Assembly: GCA_002071415.1 (NCBI GenBank)
Contig: MWFC01000019.1
Location: 1-39,504, forward strand
Reading direction: 5' to 3'
Length of the DNA stretch: 39,504 nucleotides
DNA from: Bacteroidetes bacterium ADurb.Bin012
GTDB taxonomy: Bacteria; Bacteroidota; Bacteroidia; Bacteroidales; TTA-H9
Position 1 is the stretch's first letter. Each line of letters starts with the position of its first letter. Below the pieces are notes generated by a model, which saw nothing but the letters and a program-made list of their open reading frames with translations, had not been told where the DNA came from and searched no databases. This document shows, piece after piece, positions 31,940-39,504 of the stretch. The position numbers and the translations under genes are program-made.

Positions 31940-32863
31940 ATGATCACGAATTTTACGCAATTGGTGGATAAATTAAATACAGCAGCCCCTCAAACCATTG
32001 CTGTGGTGGCCGCCGAAGATCATGCAACCATGGGAGCCATCGTTCGGGCCATAAGAACGGGATTTGCCAAGGCTATCCTTATCGGCAACAAGACCCGAAC
32101 AGAATCATTGCTTGCCCACCTGGAACTTCCTCCCGAAACTTTTTTGATCGTTCATCTACCCGATGAACAAATGGCAATGAAAGAGGCATTAAGTCTGATT
32201 CATCAAGGAAAAGCCGATATCTTGATGAAAGGACTCATTGGTACGGATATTTTTCTGAAAGCCGTGCTGGATAAAACATCGGGACTGATGAAACAGGGCG
32301 AAGTAATGACTTATGTAGCTGCTCTGCAAATCCCTTCTTACCACAAACTACTTTTCATTTCCGATACGGCAGTCATCCCTTATCCCAATCTCGAACAGAA
32401 AATTGCCATGTTGAAATACGCGGTGGAGATGGCAAGAAGGTTTGGCATTTCCAAACCCAAAGTTGCTTTGATTGGAGCCTCCGAAAAAGTCGGAAATCAA
32501 TCACAAACAGCCATAGATGCCAGTATTATATGCAAGATGGCTCAACGCGGACAACTTGGGGAAGTGATTGTGGATGGCCCACTCGATATTTTTCTTGCTA
32601 CTCAGCCCGAAAGCCTGAACATTAAACGAATCATCACTCCTATTGGAGGAGAAGCCGATATTTTGATCTTTCCTTCTCTCGAAAGTTGCAATGCATTCTA
32701 TAAAGGCCTTGTAAGGTTTGCTGGCGCAGAATTGGCTGGCTTGCTCCAAGGAACACGCAAGCCCGTAGTTCTGATGTCGAGAAGCGAAAGCGAAAATTCG
32801 AAATTTTACTGTTTAGCACTTGCCTGCCTCATGGCAAATAATAACAATTTATCCTATGAATAA
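31940..32863 (+). CDS. ptb: Phosphate butyryltransferase (second, diverged copy)
   Basis: 307 residues, clearly paralogous to the preceding gene but diverged throughout. Shared landmarks: ADILMKGLIGTDIFLKAVL, ASIICKMAQRGQLGEVIVDGPLD, LESCNAFYKG and PVVLMSRSES. The TTD of copy one is GTD here, and the acyl-pocket region differs, so the two may prefer different acyl-CoAs or form a mixed oligomer. Its stop overlaps the buk start by 8 bases (ATGAATAA at 32856-32863), implying coupled translation. Confidence 0.88.
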   Translation: MITNFTQLVDKLNTAAPQTIAVVAAEDHATMGAIVRAIRTGFAKAILIGNKTRTESLLAHLELPPETFLIVHLPDEQMAMKEALSLIHQGKADILMKGLIGTDIFLKAVLDKTSGLMKQGEVMTYVAALQIPSYHKLLFISDTAVIPYPNLEQKIAMLKYAVEMARRFGISKPKVALIGASEKVGNQSQTAIDASIICKMAQRGQLGEVIVDGPLDIFLATQPESLNIKRIITPIGGEADILIFPSLESCNAFYKGLVRFAGAELAGLLQGTRKPVVLMSRSESENSKFYCLALACLMANNNNLSYE

Positions 32864-33932
32864 TGAACGTATTCTTGCCATCAATCCTGGCTCAACCTCA
32901 ACCAAAATCGCCGTATATGAAGGAAACAAGAATATCTTCCTGAAAACCATACGCCATACTCCCGAAGAATTGCAATGTTATCGAAAAATTACCGACCAGT
33001 TTTCATTCAGGAAAGATATCATTCTTAAAGAACTAAAAGCAGCCGGAATCGATTTGAACAGCATAAGAGTGGTGGTTGGCCGAGGAGGTTTGGTCAAACC
33101 TATTCCAAGCGGAATATATGAAGTGAACTCTCGTATGATCGAAGATTTGAAAGCTGGCCTGATGGGCGAACACGCCAGTAATTTGGGAGGCATTATAGCC
33201 GACGAAATTGCTCGCTCGTTGAAGGATGCTAAAGCATACATAGCCGATCCGGTAGTCGTAGACGAATTACAGGACGTAGCACGCATTGCCGGCCACCCTC
33301 TCTTCAAGAGAGTTTCCATCTTTCATGCCTTGAACCAGAAAGCCGTAGCTCGATTATATGCCCGATCGCAGAACAAAAACTACGAAGACCTCAACCTATT
33401 GATTGCACACTTGGGAGGCGGTATATCGGTAGGCGCTCATCAAAAGGGAAAGGTGATTGACGTAAACAATGCTTTGGATGGTGAAGGTCCTTTTTCGCCC
33501 GAACGTAGCGGAACTTTGCCTGTAGGACAGTTGGCAGCCTTATGTTTCAGTGGAGAATATACCCTCGAGGAAGTAAAAAAGATGATTACGGGCAAAGGGG
33601 GATATATGGCCTATTTGAATACTAACAATGCTTATGAGGTGGAAATAGCCGCACGTGAGGGGAATCAGAAGGCTGCCCTCATTCAGGACGCCCTAGCCTA
33701 TCAGGTAGCTAAGGAAATCGGAGCTATGGCAAGCGTGTTGAAGGGAAATGTCGATGCTATTATTCTTACAGGAGGAATAGCTCATAATACCTATGTGGTA
33801 AATTACATCAAGGAAATGATTGGCTTCATCGCTCCCATTGTGGTTTATCCCGGAGAAGATGAAATGAGTGCCCTGGCCATAAACGGCCTCATGGTATTAA
33901 GGAATGAAGTAAATGCTGGCATTTATGAATAG
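32856..33932 (+). CDS. buk: Butyrate kinase
   Basis: 358 residues, ASKHA (acetate/butyrate kinase) family; acyl-phosphate plus ADP to acid plus ATP. Seen: ILAINPGSTSTKIAVYE at the N-terminus, GRGGLVKPIPSG, ADPVVVDEL, SIFHALNQKAVAR, IAHLGGGISVGAHQKGKVID, GPFSPERSGTLPV and ILTGGIAHN. ATG at 32856 gives the family N-terminus; a TTG at 32820 would add 12 unrelated residues. Last gene of the ptb-ptb-buk operon. Butyrate or branched-chain acids are the plausible products. Confidence 0.94.
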   Translation: MNNERILAINPGSTSTKIAVYEGNKNIFLKTIRHTPEELQCYRKITDQFSFRKDIILKELKAAGIDLNSIRVVVGRGGLVKPIPSGIYEVNSRMIEDLKAGLMGEHASNLGGIIADEIARSLKDAKAYIADPVVVDELQDVARIAGHPLFKRVSIFHALNQKAVARLYARSQNKNYEDLNLLIAHLGGGISVGAHQKGKVIDVNNALDGEGPFSPERSGTLPVGQLAALCFSGEYTLEEVKKMITGKGGYMAYLNTNNAYEVEIAAREGNQKAALIQDALAYQVAKEIGAMASVLKGNVDAIILTGGIAHNTYVVNYIKEMIGFIAPIVVYPGEDEMSALAINGLMVLRNEVNAGIYE

Positions 33933-34042
33933 GTGGTGGAAAAAACCATCTGTTATCCCTTAAATTGCCCAAGGTTTGCTATTTGAATCCTACAACAGAA
34001 AATTCGGCCTGCCTATCATGATCAAAAACAGTCGAAAAGAGG

Positions 34043-34050
34043 TAATTTTG
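34043..34050 (+). promoter_or_regulatory. -7 promoter box for recO
   Basis: TAATTTTG followed by C, 35 bases before the proposed ATT start at 34086. No -33 TTTG seen. Confidence 0.55.
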
Positions 34051-34085
34051 CATCATAACCTCAAATCTGCTGCATCATTCCTAAT

Positions 34086-34814
34086 ATTATTCGCACACCG
34101 GCAATATTACTCCACTACATTCATTATACCGATCATAGCATTATTGCCAGGCTTTATACTCGCCAGGGAGGTATAAAAGCATTCATGATCAAAGGCATCA
34201 ACAAGAAGAACCCTTCACTGAAACCTTCACAGCTTTTGCCTCTGAGCCTCCTTGAAATTGTATACGAAGAAAAACCGCACAATCGTATTTTCTTCCTGAA
34301 AGAAGCGAGGAATTACTTTTTAAGTTACAAGGTACAAAATCATGTGATCAAGGCGGGTATTACACTCTTCATGGCCGAAATTCTAAACCACAGCATCAAA
34401 GAAGAAGAAGCCAACATCTTGCTGTATGATTTTCTCGAAAAAACCATCATTAGGTTAGAAACCCAGGAAGAAAATGTTGCATTCTACCCTATCTGGTTTC
34501 TCATCAGGCTTTCGAGTTTTCTGGGGATTACTCCTCTGGATAACTACTCCTCCGAAACTATAACCTTCAATATGGAAGAGGGAAAGTTTCAGGAAAATGT
34601 CCCAGAACGAAATACTTATGTGGCGGGTGAAAATGTCAAAACGCTTTCTCTTCTCATTAAAGCCTTTAGCTCATCCGACTACTTTATACCCAATATTCAC
34701 ATCAAAGATAAAACAGCCATCATAGACATTCTCATTCGATACTACCATCAGCATTTACCTGGCTTTGGGGAAATTCATACACACAAGATCTTGAAAGAAG
34801 TCTTAAATTCATGA
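34086..34814 (+). CDS. recO: DNA repair protein RecO, apparent ATT start
   Basis: 242 residues from 34086, the length expected for Bacteroidota RecO. The N-terminal OB-fold is readable from IIRTPAILLHYIHYTDHS through IARLYTRQGGIKAFMIKG, and LQPLSLLE-type SQLLPLSLLEIVY follows; the C-terminal part has GITLFMAEIL and FYPIWFLIRLSSFLGI. The first in-frame ATG (34185) would delete the conserved N-terminal strand, and no ATG, GTG or TTG lies between the upstream in-frame stop and 34086. ATT at 34086 or 34089 is the best start. An assembly error or real rare start must be told apart. RecO works with RecR/RecF to load RecA on gaps. Confidence 0.82.
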   Translation: MIRTPAILLHYIHYTDHSIIARLYTRQGGIKAFMIKGINKKNPSLKPSQLLPLSLLEIVYEEKPHNRIFFLKEARNYFLSYKVQNHVIKAGITLFMAEILNHSIKEEEANILLYDFLEKTIIRLETQEENVAFYPIWFLIRLSSFLGITPLDNYSSETITFNMEEGKFQENVPERNTYVAGENVKTLSLLIKAFSSSDYFIPNIHIKDKTAIIDILIRYYHQHLPGFGEIHTHKILKEVLNS

Positions 34815-35055
34815 AATTTTCACTGTCGAATCGAATCAGAAAATCAAGAATTATCGCCAAACATGAAAAAATACAAGCCCCCCTCGATATAGTATGATGC
34901 AGAGTCAAATGTGGGAAATCCTTTGCATCTCGAGAACTATTCCTGCACACATGATTCATGAGGGGTTTTGTATTGCTAACAGTGAGGTGTTTCGAAAAAA
35001 ATTTTATATAGAATTAGTAATCAATCGATTTTTTCTCTATTTAAGGAAAAAATCG

Positions 35056-35063
35056 TAACTTTG
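35056..35063 (+). promoter_or_regulatory. -7 promoter box for the GT5-like gene
   Basis: TAACTTTG followed by C, 37 bases before the ATG at 35101. Upstream is a T-rich stretch without a clear TTTG. Confidence 0.6.
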
Positions 35064-35100
35064 CAAAGAAAAGACGACTAATTTTTATAATTTTTTCATA

Positions 35101-35919
35101 ATGACTAAAGCTCGTGTGCTCTTTGTTTCGCAAGAAATGGTTCCTTATTTAAAGGACAGTCCTATGGGACAAATTTCAAGATATCTGCCCCAGGGTATTC
35201 AGGAAAAGGGAAAAGAAATCAGAACATTCATGCCAAGATATGGGCATATCAATGAGAGGCGTAATCAGCTTCATGAAGTAATCAGATTATCGGGCATTAA
35301 TATTATCATCGATAATACCGATCGGCCTCTGATTATCAAGGTGGCTTCTATTCAGCAAGCACGCATGCAGGTTTATTTTATCGATAATGATGACTATTTT
35401 GCCCGAAAGTTTCAGTTTTACGATAAGAACGACAAATTTTTCAAGGATAACGACGAAAGAGCGGTATTCTTTGCAAGAGGAGTGCTGGAAACTGTCAAAA
35501 AACTTGGCTGGAATCCCGATATTATCCACTGCCATGGATGGTTTACAAGTTTACTCCCACTTTATGTGAAAACTGCCTATAAAGACAATCCTATCTACAC
35601 CGATGCAAAAATCATCGTATCTCTCTATGATGATGATTTTGAAGGCGAAATGGGGAAAACCATCAAATCGAAAATAAAGCTCCCCGGGATCAGAGAAAAG
35701 CATCTCGCCAACTACAAGAAGGGCACTTATATTGGATTTATGCAGGGAGCCCTCGATTTTGCCGATGGGGCTATTATTGCAAGCGAAAATGTAAACCCCG
35801 AAATCTTGAGCTATCTCGATCAAAAAAATATACCCGTTCTTCCTCTTCAGGATGAGGAAACCTATATCGATGCCTATAACGATTTCTACGAAAAAATTCT
35901 TCAAAATCACAATAGCTGA
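35101..35919 (+). CDS. Half-length glycogen/starch synthase-like protein (GT5 N-terminal domain only)
   Basis: 272 residues matching only the N-terminal Rossmann domain of GlgA. Seen: ARVLFVSQEMVPYLKDSPMG at the start and PDIIHCHGWFTSLLPLYVK (about 140-158), like the DVVHAHDWQ region of GlgA. The KTGGL ADP-glucose loop is replaced by LKDSPMGQI, and the C-terminal catalytic domain is absent, so it is probably not an active glycogen synthase. Half-length proteins like this are common in Bacteroidota; function unknown. The DUF4270 lipoprotein follows 65 bases later. Confidence 0.78.
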   Translation: MTKARVLFVSQEMVPYLKDSPMGQISRYLPQGIQEKGKEIRTFMPRYGHINERRNQLHEVIRLSGINIIIDNTDRPLIIKVASIQQARMQVYFIDNDDYFARKFQFYDKNDKFFKDNDERAVFFARGVLETVKKLGWNPDIIHCHGWFTSLLPLYVKTAYKDNPIYTDAKIIVSLYDDDFEGEMGKTIKSKIKLPGIREKHLANYKKGTYIGFMQGALDFADGAIIASENVNPEILSYLDQKNIPVLPLQDEETYIDAYNDFYEKILQNHNS

Positions 35920-35984
35920 TTATTTTTGCAAGAAATAATCAAGCCTCAGTCAGAGCCCCTCAAGTTTATTAAAAACCAAATACT

Positions 35985-37322
35985 TTGAAACAAATAATCC
36001 AAAAAACCTGCTGGTTCGTTTTTTTGGCCTTTTTGGCTGGTTCATGTACCAAAGAACCCGATCAAATAGGTACCAGCATAATTCCTCCAACCGATAAACT
36101 TCAATATGGTATAGATACGACCATTTTACTCGACGCCTACTCAATTGTGGAAGACTCTGTCCGTACCGATGAAACCAGCCAGAATATCCTTGGAAGTTAC
36201 TGGGACCCTATTTTTGGAATTAGCACTGCAGGAATTTATACCCAGCTTTCCTTGCCTTTTGTTGGACATAGCTTCGGGAACAACCCCATCATCGATTCGG
36301 CTATTCTTAAATTAGCCATTAAAGGTGCTTACGGCGATTCTACTTCCCTTCTTACTGTTAATGTTTACGAACTCCTCGATACCATTAGTTATAATAGCAT
36401 ATATTACTCGAATAATTCGATCGAACATTCCACTGTCCCACTCACCTCAAAAAGTTTTATTGCTAGGCCTTATGATAGTGTGTATATCGATTCTGTGAAA
36501 TATGCTCCTCACCTGCGTATCCGCCTCGACCAATCAGCTCCAGATTTTATTCAAAAAATATTTTCCACTCCTTCCGATGCACTTAGCCAAAATACAGAGT
36601 TCATCCAATACCTGAAAGGGCTTTATATTACTGCAGAAGATGCCACAATGCCTGGCAAAGGAAGTTTACTTTACGTAAACCTTGAATCCGCTCTCACTGA
36701 ATTGATTTTGTACTATAAAAACGATGAAAGCGACTCTTTATCCTTCAGCCTTGTTGTGAATTCAGCAACGGCTCGATTCAATCATTTCGACCATTATGGC
36801 TATGCTCATGCTGACCCTCTGTTTAAGCAGCAGGTACTCTATAACGACAAAACCCTCGGAAAAGAAAGACTCTATCTGCAAACCATGGGCGGAATCAAAA
36901 CTGTAGTTAAAATTCCTGACCTAAAAGGCCTTGTGGCTGATGGCCAGAAAATAGCCATAACCGAGGCAAAACTCATCATATCCAACGCCGACGCCAACTC
37001 CATCTATTCAGCACCAGATAATCTCGTTCTATTCGAAGAAGATACTACAGGACAAGTCTATTTTCTTTCGGAGCAAAGCATAGGAACCGAATATTTTGGA
37101 GGTATATACAATTCTAATCAACAAAACTACTACTTCAGGATTCCACGATATATTCAGGATATCTTTGATGGAACCCGCGATAGTACTCGTCATTTGACAC
37201 TAATTGCTTCAAGCCCCTCGGTGAGAGGAAACCGCTTGGTTTTCGGAGGCACAAATCCTACCAATCCTTCTTTATATGAAAAAAGATTGCGTTTACAAAT
37301 AGTTTACACTTTTTTACCTTAA
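35985..37322 (+). CDS. DUF4270 family lipoprotein
   Basis: 445 residues. The start is TTG at 35985; an in-frame stop lies 15 bases upstream and no ATG is available before the signal sequence. Lipobox LAGSC (C21), then TKEPD. The rest is rich in beta-strand with DUF4270-like features: GSYWDPIFGISTAGIYTQL, IIDSAILKL, LYLQTMGGIKTVVKIPDL and a C-terminal RLRLQIVYTFLP. Predicted envelope lipoprotein, perhaps surface exposed; function unknown. The preceding GT5-like gene is its usual partner in this phylum as far as I recall. glmS follows with its own -7 box overlapping this gene's stop codon. Confidence 0.82.
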   Translation: MKQIIQKTCWFVFLAFLAGSCTKEPDQIGTSIIPPTDKLQYGIDTTILLDAYSIVEDSVRTDETSQNILGSYWDPIFGISTAGIYTQLSLPFVGHSFGNNPIIDSAILKLAIKGAYGDSTSLLTVNVYELLDTISYNSIYYSNNSIEHSTVPLTSKSFIARPYDSVYIDSVKYAPHLRIRLDQSAPDFIQKIFSTPSDALSQNTEFIQYLKGLYITAEDATMPGKGSLLYVNLESALTELILYYKNDESDSLSFSLVVNSATARFNHFDHYGYAHADPLFKQQVLYNDKTLGKERLYLQTMGGIKTVVKIPDLKGLVADGQKIAITEAKLIISNADANSIYSAPDNLVLFEEDTTGQVYFLSEQSIGTEYFGGIYNSNQQNYYFRIPRYIQDIFDGTRDSTRHLTLIASSPSVRGNRLVFGGTNPTNPSLYEKRLRLQIVYTFLP

Positions 37323-37327
37323 ATTTG
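37320..37327 (+). promoter_or_regulatory. -7 promoter box for glmS, overlapping the DUF4270 stop
   Basis: TAAATTTG followed by C; the first three bases are the upstream stop codon. The leader to the ATG at 37362 is about 30 nt, too short for a glmS ribozyme. Confidence 0.55.
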
Positions 37328-37361
37328 CTATTAAAGTCCATCAACAAAATCTTTATTAAAA

Positions 37362-39200
37362 ATGTGTGGTATAGTAGGTTATATTGGTTACAGAGAAGCT
37401 GAGCCTATATTGATTAATGGTTTGAAACGGCTCGAATATCGAGGATACGACAGCGCGGGTATTGCTATCCTCAACGAAAAACTTCAAGTTTATAAGACAA
37501 AGGGGAAGGTTGCCGACCTGGAAAATTTAATCGATGGCAAAGACCTTCATGGCACTATTGGTATGGCTCATACCCGTTGGGCTACACACGGAGAACCCAG
37601 CGATATCAATGCTCATCCTCATTTTTCCCAAAACGACGAGCTTGCTCTAATCCACAATGGAATTATCGAGAATTATACCGTAATTCGTGATTATCTCATT
37701 CAATATGGATATCAATTTCGCAGCAATACCGACACCGAAGTCCTCATTCAACTTATTCATTACATCAAGAAAACTTCGGGCTTTAATCTGGTACAAGCTG
37801 TTCAGGCAGCACTAAATCATGTAATTGGAGCGTGGGCTATTGTGGTAATGGATAAGAACAACCCCGATACCCTGATAGCAGCTCGTAAAGGAAGCCCTTT
37901 AGTAATTGGCATTGGCAACGATGAATTTTTCCTCGCTTCCGATGCTTCTCCGATTATTGAATTTACTCATGATGTGGTTTTCCTGAATGACGAAGAAATA
38001 GCCATTATACAACGAGGCGAAAATCTCAGGATAAGAACCATCAAAGACGTAGAAAAAAATCCTCTTATTCAGAAATTGGAACTTAATATCCATCAATTAG
38101 AAAAGGGCGGTTACGAACATTTCATGCTCAAGGAAATCTTCGAACAACCTGATACCATTAAAGACTGTATGCGGGGACGTATCAGTGAAGACAATACTAC
38201 CATTGCCATGGCGGGAATTATCGATAATATCAAAAGATTCATGGAGGCACGGCGAATAATCATCACCGCTGCAGGTACTTCGTGGCACGCAGGCTTAGTG
38301 GGAGAATACATGCTCGAAGATTTAGCCCATATTCCTGTCGAAGTTGAATATTCCTCAGAATTTCGTTATCGCAATCCCGTCATTTATCCTGACGACATTG
38401 TGATTGCCATCAGTCAATCGGGTGAAACTGCCGATACCATTGCCGCCATTCAAATGGCGAAACAAAAAGGAGCATTTCTCTATGGAATATGCAATGTTGT
38501 GGGTAGTTCGATTGCCCGCTATGTAGATGCAGGCTCATATACCCATGCGGGTCCCGAAATTGGGGTTGCCTCAACCAAGGCTTTTACCGCACAGGTAACC
38601 GTGCTTGCACTTATGGCACTGGCACTGGGTCAAAAGAAAGGGACCATCTCCAACCAAAAGGTTAGGGAAGTACTTACCGAAATGGAAACTATTCCCGATA
38701 AGGTACGACAAATACTCGATAAGGCTGAAATGATTAGAGATTTTTCGAAAGTATTTACTTATGCACGTAATTTCCTTTATCTTGGCAGAGGATACAATTT
38801 CCCGGTTGCCCTCGAAGGAGCCTTAAAACTTAAAGAAATTTCCTATATTCATGCCGAAGGTTATCCTGCAGCAGAAATGAAGCACGGCCCCATTGCACTG
38901 ATCGACCAGGAAATGCCAGTGGTAGTCGTTGCTACAAATAGAGGTACCTACGAAAAAGTGATCTCCAACATCGAAGAAGTTAAATCACGAAAAGGACGCA
39001 TTATCTCGGTCATCACCGAAGGCGATACAAGAGTAAGAAAGCTTTCCGATTATTATATCGAAATACCCGAAACCGAAGAAATGCTCGTTCCCATACTGGC
39101 AACCATTCCATTGCAACTGATGGCTTATTATATCGCCGTTCTTCGTGGATGCAATGTCGATCAACCACGAAATCTGGCTAAATCGGTTACAGTGGAATAA
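37362..39200 (+). CDS. glmS: Glutamine--fructose-6-phosphate aminotransferase (isomerizing)
   Basis: 612 residues, full length. Makes glucosamine-6-phosphate from fructose-6-phosphate and glutamine, the first step to UDP-GlcNAc. The N-terminal glutaminase has nucleophile C2 (MCGIVGYIG), RLEYRGYDSAG, HTRWATHGEP and HNGIIENY. Two SIS domains follow (about 285-425 and 457-600): AGTSWHAGLVGEYM, ISQSGETADT, LGRGYNFPVALEGALKLKE and HAEGYPAAEMKHGP. The C-terminus NLAKSVTVE is the conserved sugar-site tail. Confidence 0.97.
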   Translation: MCGIVGYIGYREAEPILINGLKRLEYRGYDSAGIAILNEKLQVYKTKGKVADLENLIDGKDLHGTIGMAHTRWATHGEPSDINAHPHFSQNDELALIHNGIIENYTVIRDYLIQYGYQFRSNTDTEVLIQLIHYIKKTSGFNLVQAVQAALNHVIGAWAIVVMDKNNPDTLIAARKGSPLVIGIGNDEFFLASDASPIIEFTHDVVFLNDEEIAIIQRGENLRIRTIKDVEKNPLIQKLELNIHQLEKGGYEHFMLKEIFEQPDTIKDCMRGRISEDNTTIAMAGIIDNIKRFMEARRIIITAAGTSWHAGLVGEYMLEDLAHIPVEVEYSSEFRYRNPVIYPDDIVIAISQSGETADTIAAIQMAKQKGAFLYGICNVVGSSIARYVDAGSYTHAGPEIGVASTKAFTAQVTVLALMALALGQKKGTISNQKVREVLTEMETIPDKVRQILDKAEMIRDFSKVFTYARNFLYLGRGYNFPVALEGALKLKEISYIHAEGYPAAEMKHGPIALIDQEMPVVVVATNRGTYEKVISNIEEVKSRKGRIISVITEGDTRVRKLSDYYIEIPETEEMLVPILATIPLQLMAYYIAVLRGCNVDQPRNLAKSVTVE

Positions 39201-39220
39201 TCCCCCGGACTACTTACAAA

Positions 39221-39258
39221 AGAAAAACCTTCTCGATGCTTCTTCGCAATCGAAAAGG
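39221..39258 (-). terminator. Hairpin with T-run on the minus strand, just past glmS
   Basis: Arms CCTTCTCGAT (39228-39237) and ATCGAAAAGG (39249-39258). As minus-strand RNA the one odd position is a G-U pair and TTTTTCT follows, so it looks like an intrinsic terminator facing against glmS. On the plus strand it has a C-A mismatch and no T-run. Confidence 0.5.
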
Positions 39259-39504
39259 AGAATTATATCAAACAGGCCAATTCCTATCCAATCAAACCTT
39301 ACTTTCGATGGTGGTATTGGCTCAATTCGATTTGCTTACTTTTGGGGGAAACATAAAATAAATCACTATTAACCGACAAAATTCTAAAAAGCTCCTAAAC
39401 ATTTTTTATATACCACTTATTCAGTTAGTCCTGACTTCGACAATGCGTCACCCTAAAAATTTTTCCAAAACTTTTCATCAAAAAGAGGTGCGATTAATTT
39501 GTGT
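39259..39504. other. Intergenic end of window
   Basis: No gene seen. It contains a plus-strand promoter (next entry); the gene it drives would start beyond 39504. Confidence 0.5.
39317..39344 (+). promoter_or_regulatory. Promoter for a gene beyond the window (TTG-N17-TACTTTTG)
   Basis: -33 TTG at 39317-39319, 17 bases, -7 TACTTTTG at 39337-39344. At least 160 bases of leader would follow. Confidence 0.5.

Noticed and set aside
33976-34176. 66-codon plus-strand frame upstream of recO
   Set aside because: It overlaps the conserved RecO N-terminus in another frame and resembles nothing; the recO frame explains the sequence.
37328-37361. glmS ribozyme upstream of glmS
   Set aside because: The predicted leader is about 30 nt and glmS ribozymes are much longer; no such fold is possible here.
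1-39504. tRNA, rRNA, CRISPR array or prophage genes
   Set aside because: Looked for cloverleaf-like ends (CCA, TTCGA arms in context), regular spaced repeats and phage genes; none was convincing. The many TTCGA words are codon-junction effects.

Overview
The window is chromosomal DNA from a member of the Bacteroidota, most likely an anaerobic, amino-acid-fermenting Bacteroidales. It is AT-rich (about 40% GC by eye). Four things point there. (1) Promoter -7 boxes of the type TAnnTTTG lie just upstream of most transcription units. (2) One secreted nuclease carries a type IX secretion (T9SS) C-terminal sorting domain. (3) Secreted proteins have Gln directly after the signal peptidase I site, and a membrane-anchored glutaminyl cyclase is encoded here. 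(4) Several genes are typical of the phylum: DUF4270 lipoprotein, half-length GT5 protein, M64 peptidase, three-domain IspG. No rRNA, tRNA or CRISPR array was seen.

Left part (1-9033): two MIO-dependent ammonia-lyases. The first is cut by the window edge and has Ala-Cys-Gly instead of Ala-Ser-Gly; the second is a normal HutH type. A small outer-membrane barrel sits between them. A LuxE-like acyl-activating enzyme follows. Then come a TPR protein, a second small barrel, a nitroreductase, a glutaminyl-cyclase-like M28 lipoprotein and QueD. Between 9034 and 12548 there is a T9SS nuclease, a short broken secreted gene, and a decayed IS1182-type transposase.

Middle (12549-24030): housekeeping genes. 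polA, a SirB1-like protein, a D-threonine aldolase-like PLP enzyme and uridine phosphorylase lie on the minus strand. ispG and a PHP phosphoesterase lie on the plus strand. An M48 lipoprotein and the yceD-rpmF-fabH cluster (without plsX) lie on the minus strand.

Right part (24085-33932) is the most distinctive. It holds a 1074-residue single-chain oxidoreductase that fuses 2Fe-2S, FAD/NAD, two 4Fe-4S, BFD-like and D-amino-acid-oxidase-type domains. A perfect TGTGA-N6-TCACA palindrome lies at its promoter. Next are tryptophanase with a long leader holding small ORFs, an M64 peptidase, and a ptb-ptb-buk operon for acyl-phosphate/ATP formation. Together with the lyases they suggest that amino acids are deaminated and oxidised and that energy is recovered through butyryl- or branched-acyl-phosphate; this is inference. 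The window ends with recO (apparent ATT start), the GT5-like/DUF4270 pair and glmS.

Start codons were revised where the longest frame ran upstream through a promoter box or began with an unlikely TTG (LuxE-like, TPR, nuclease, polA, PHP, buk). All functional calls come from reading motifs by eye; no database search was run.
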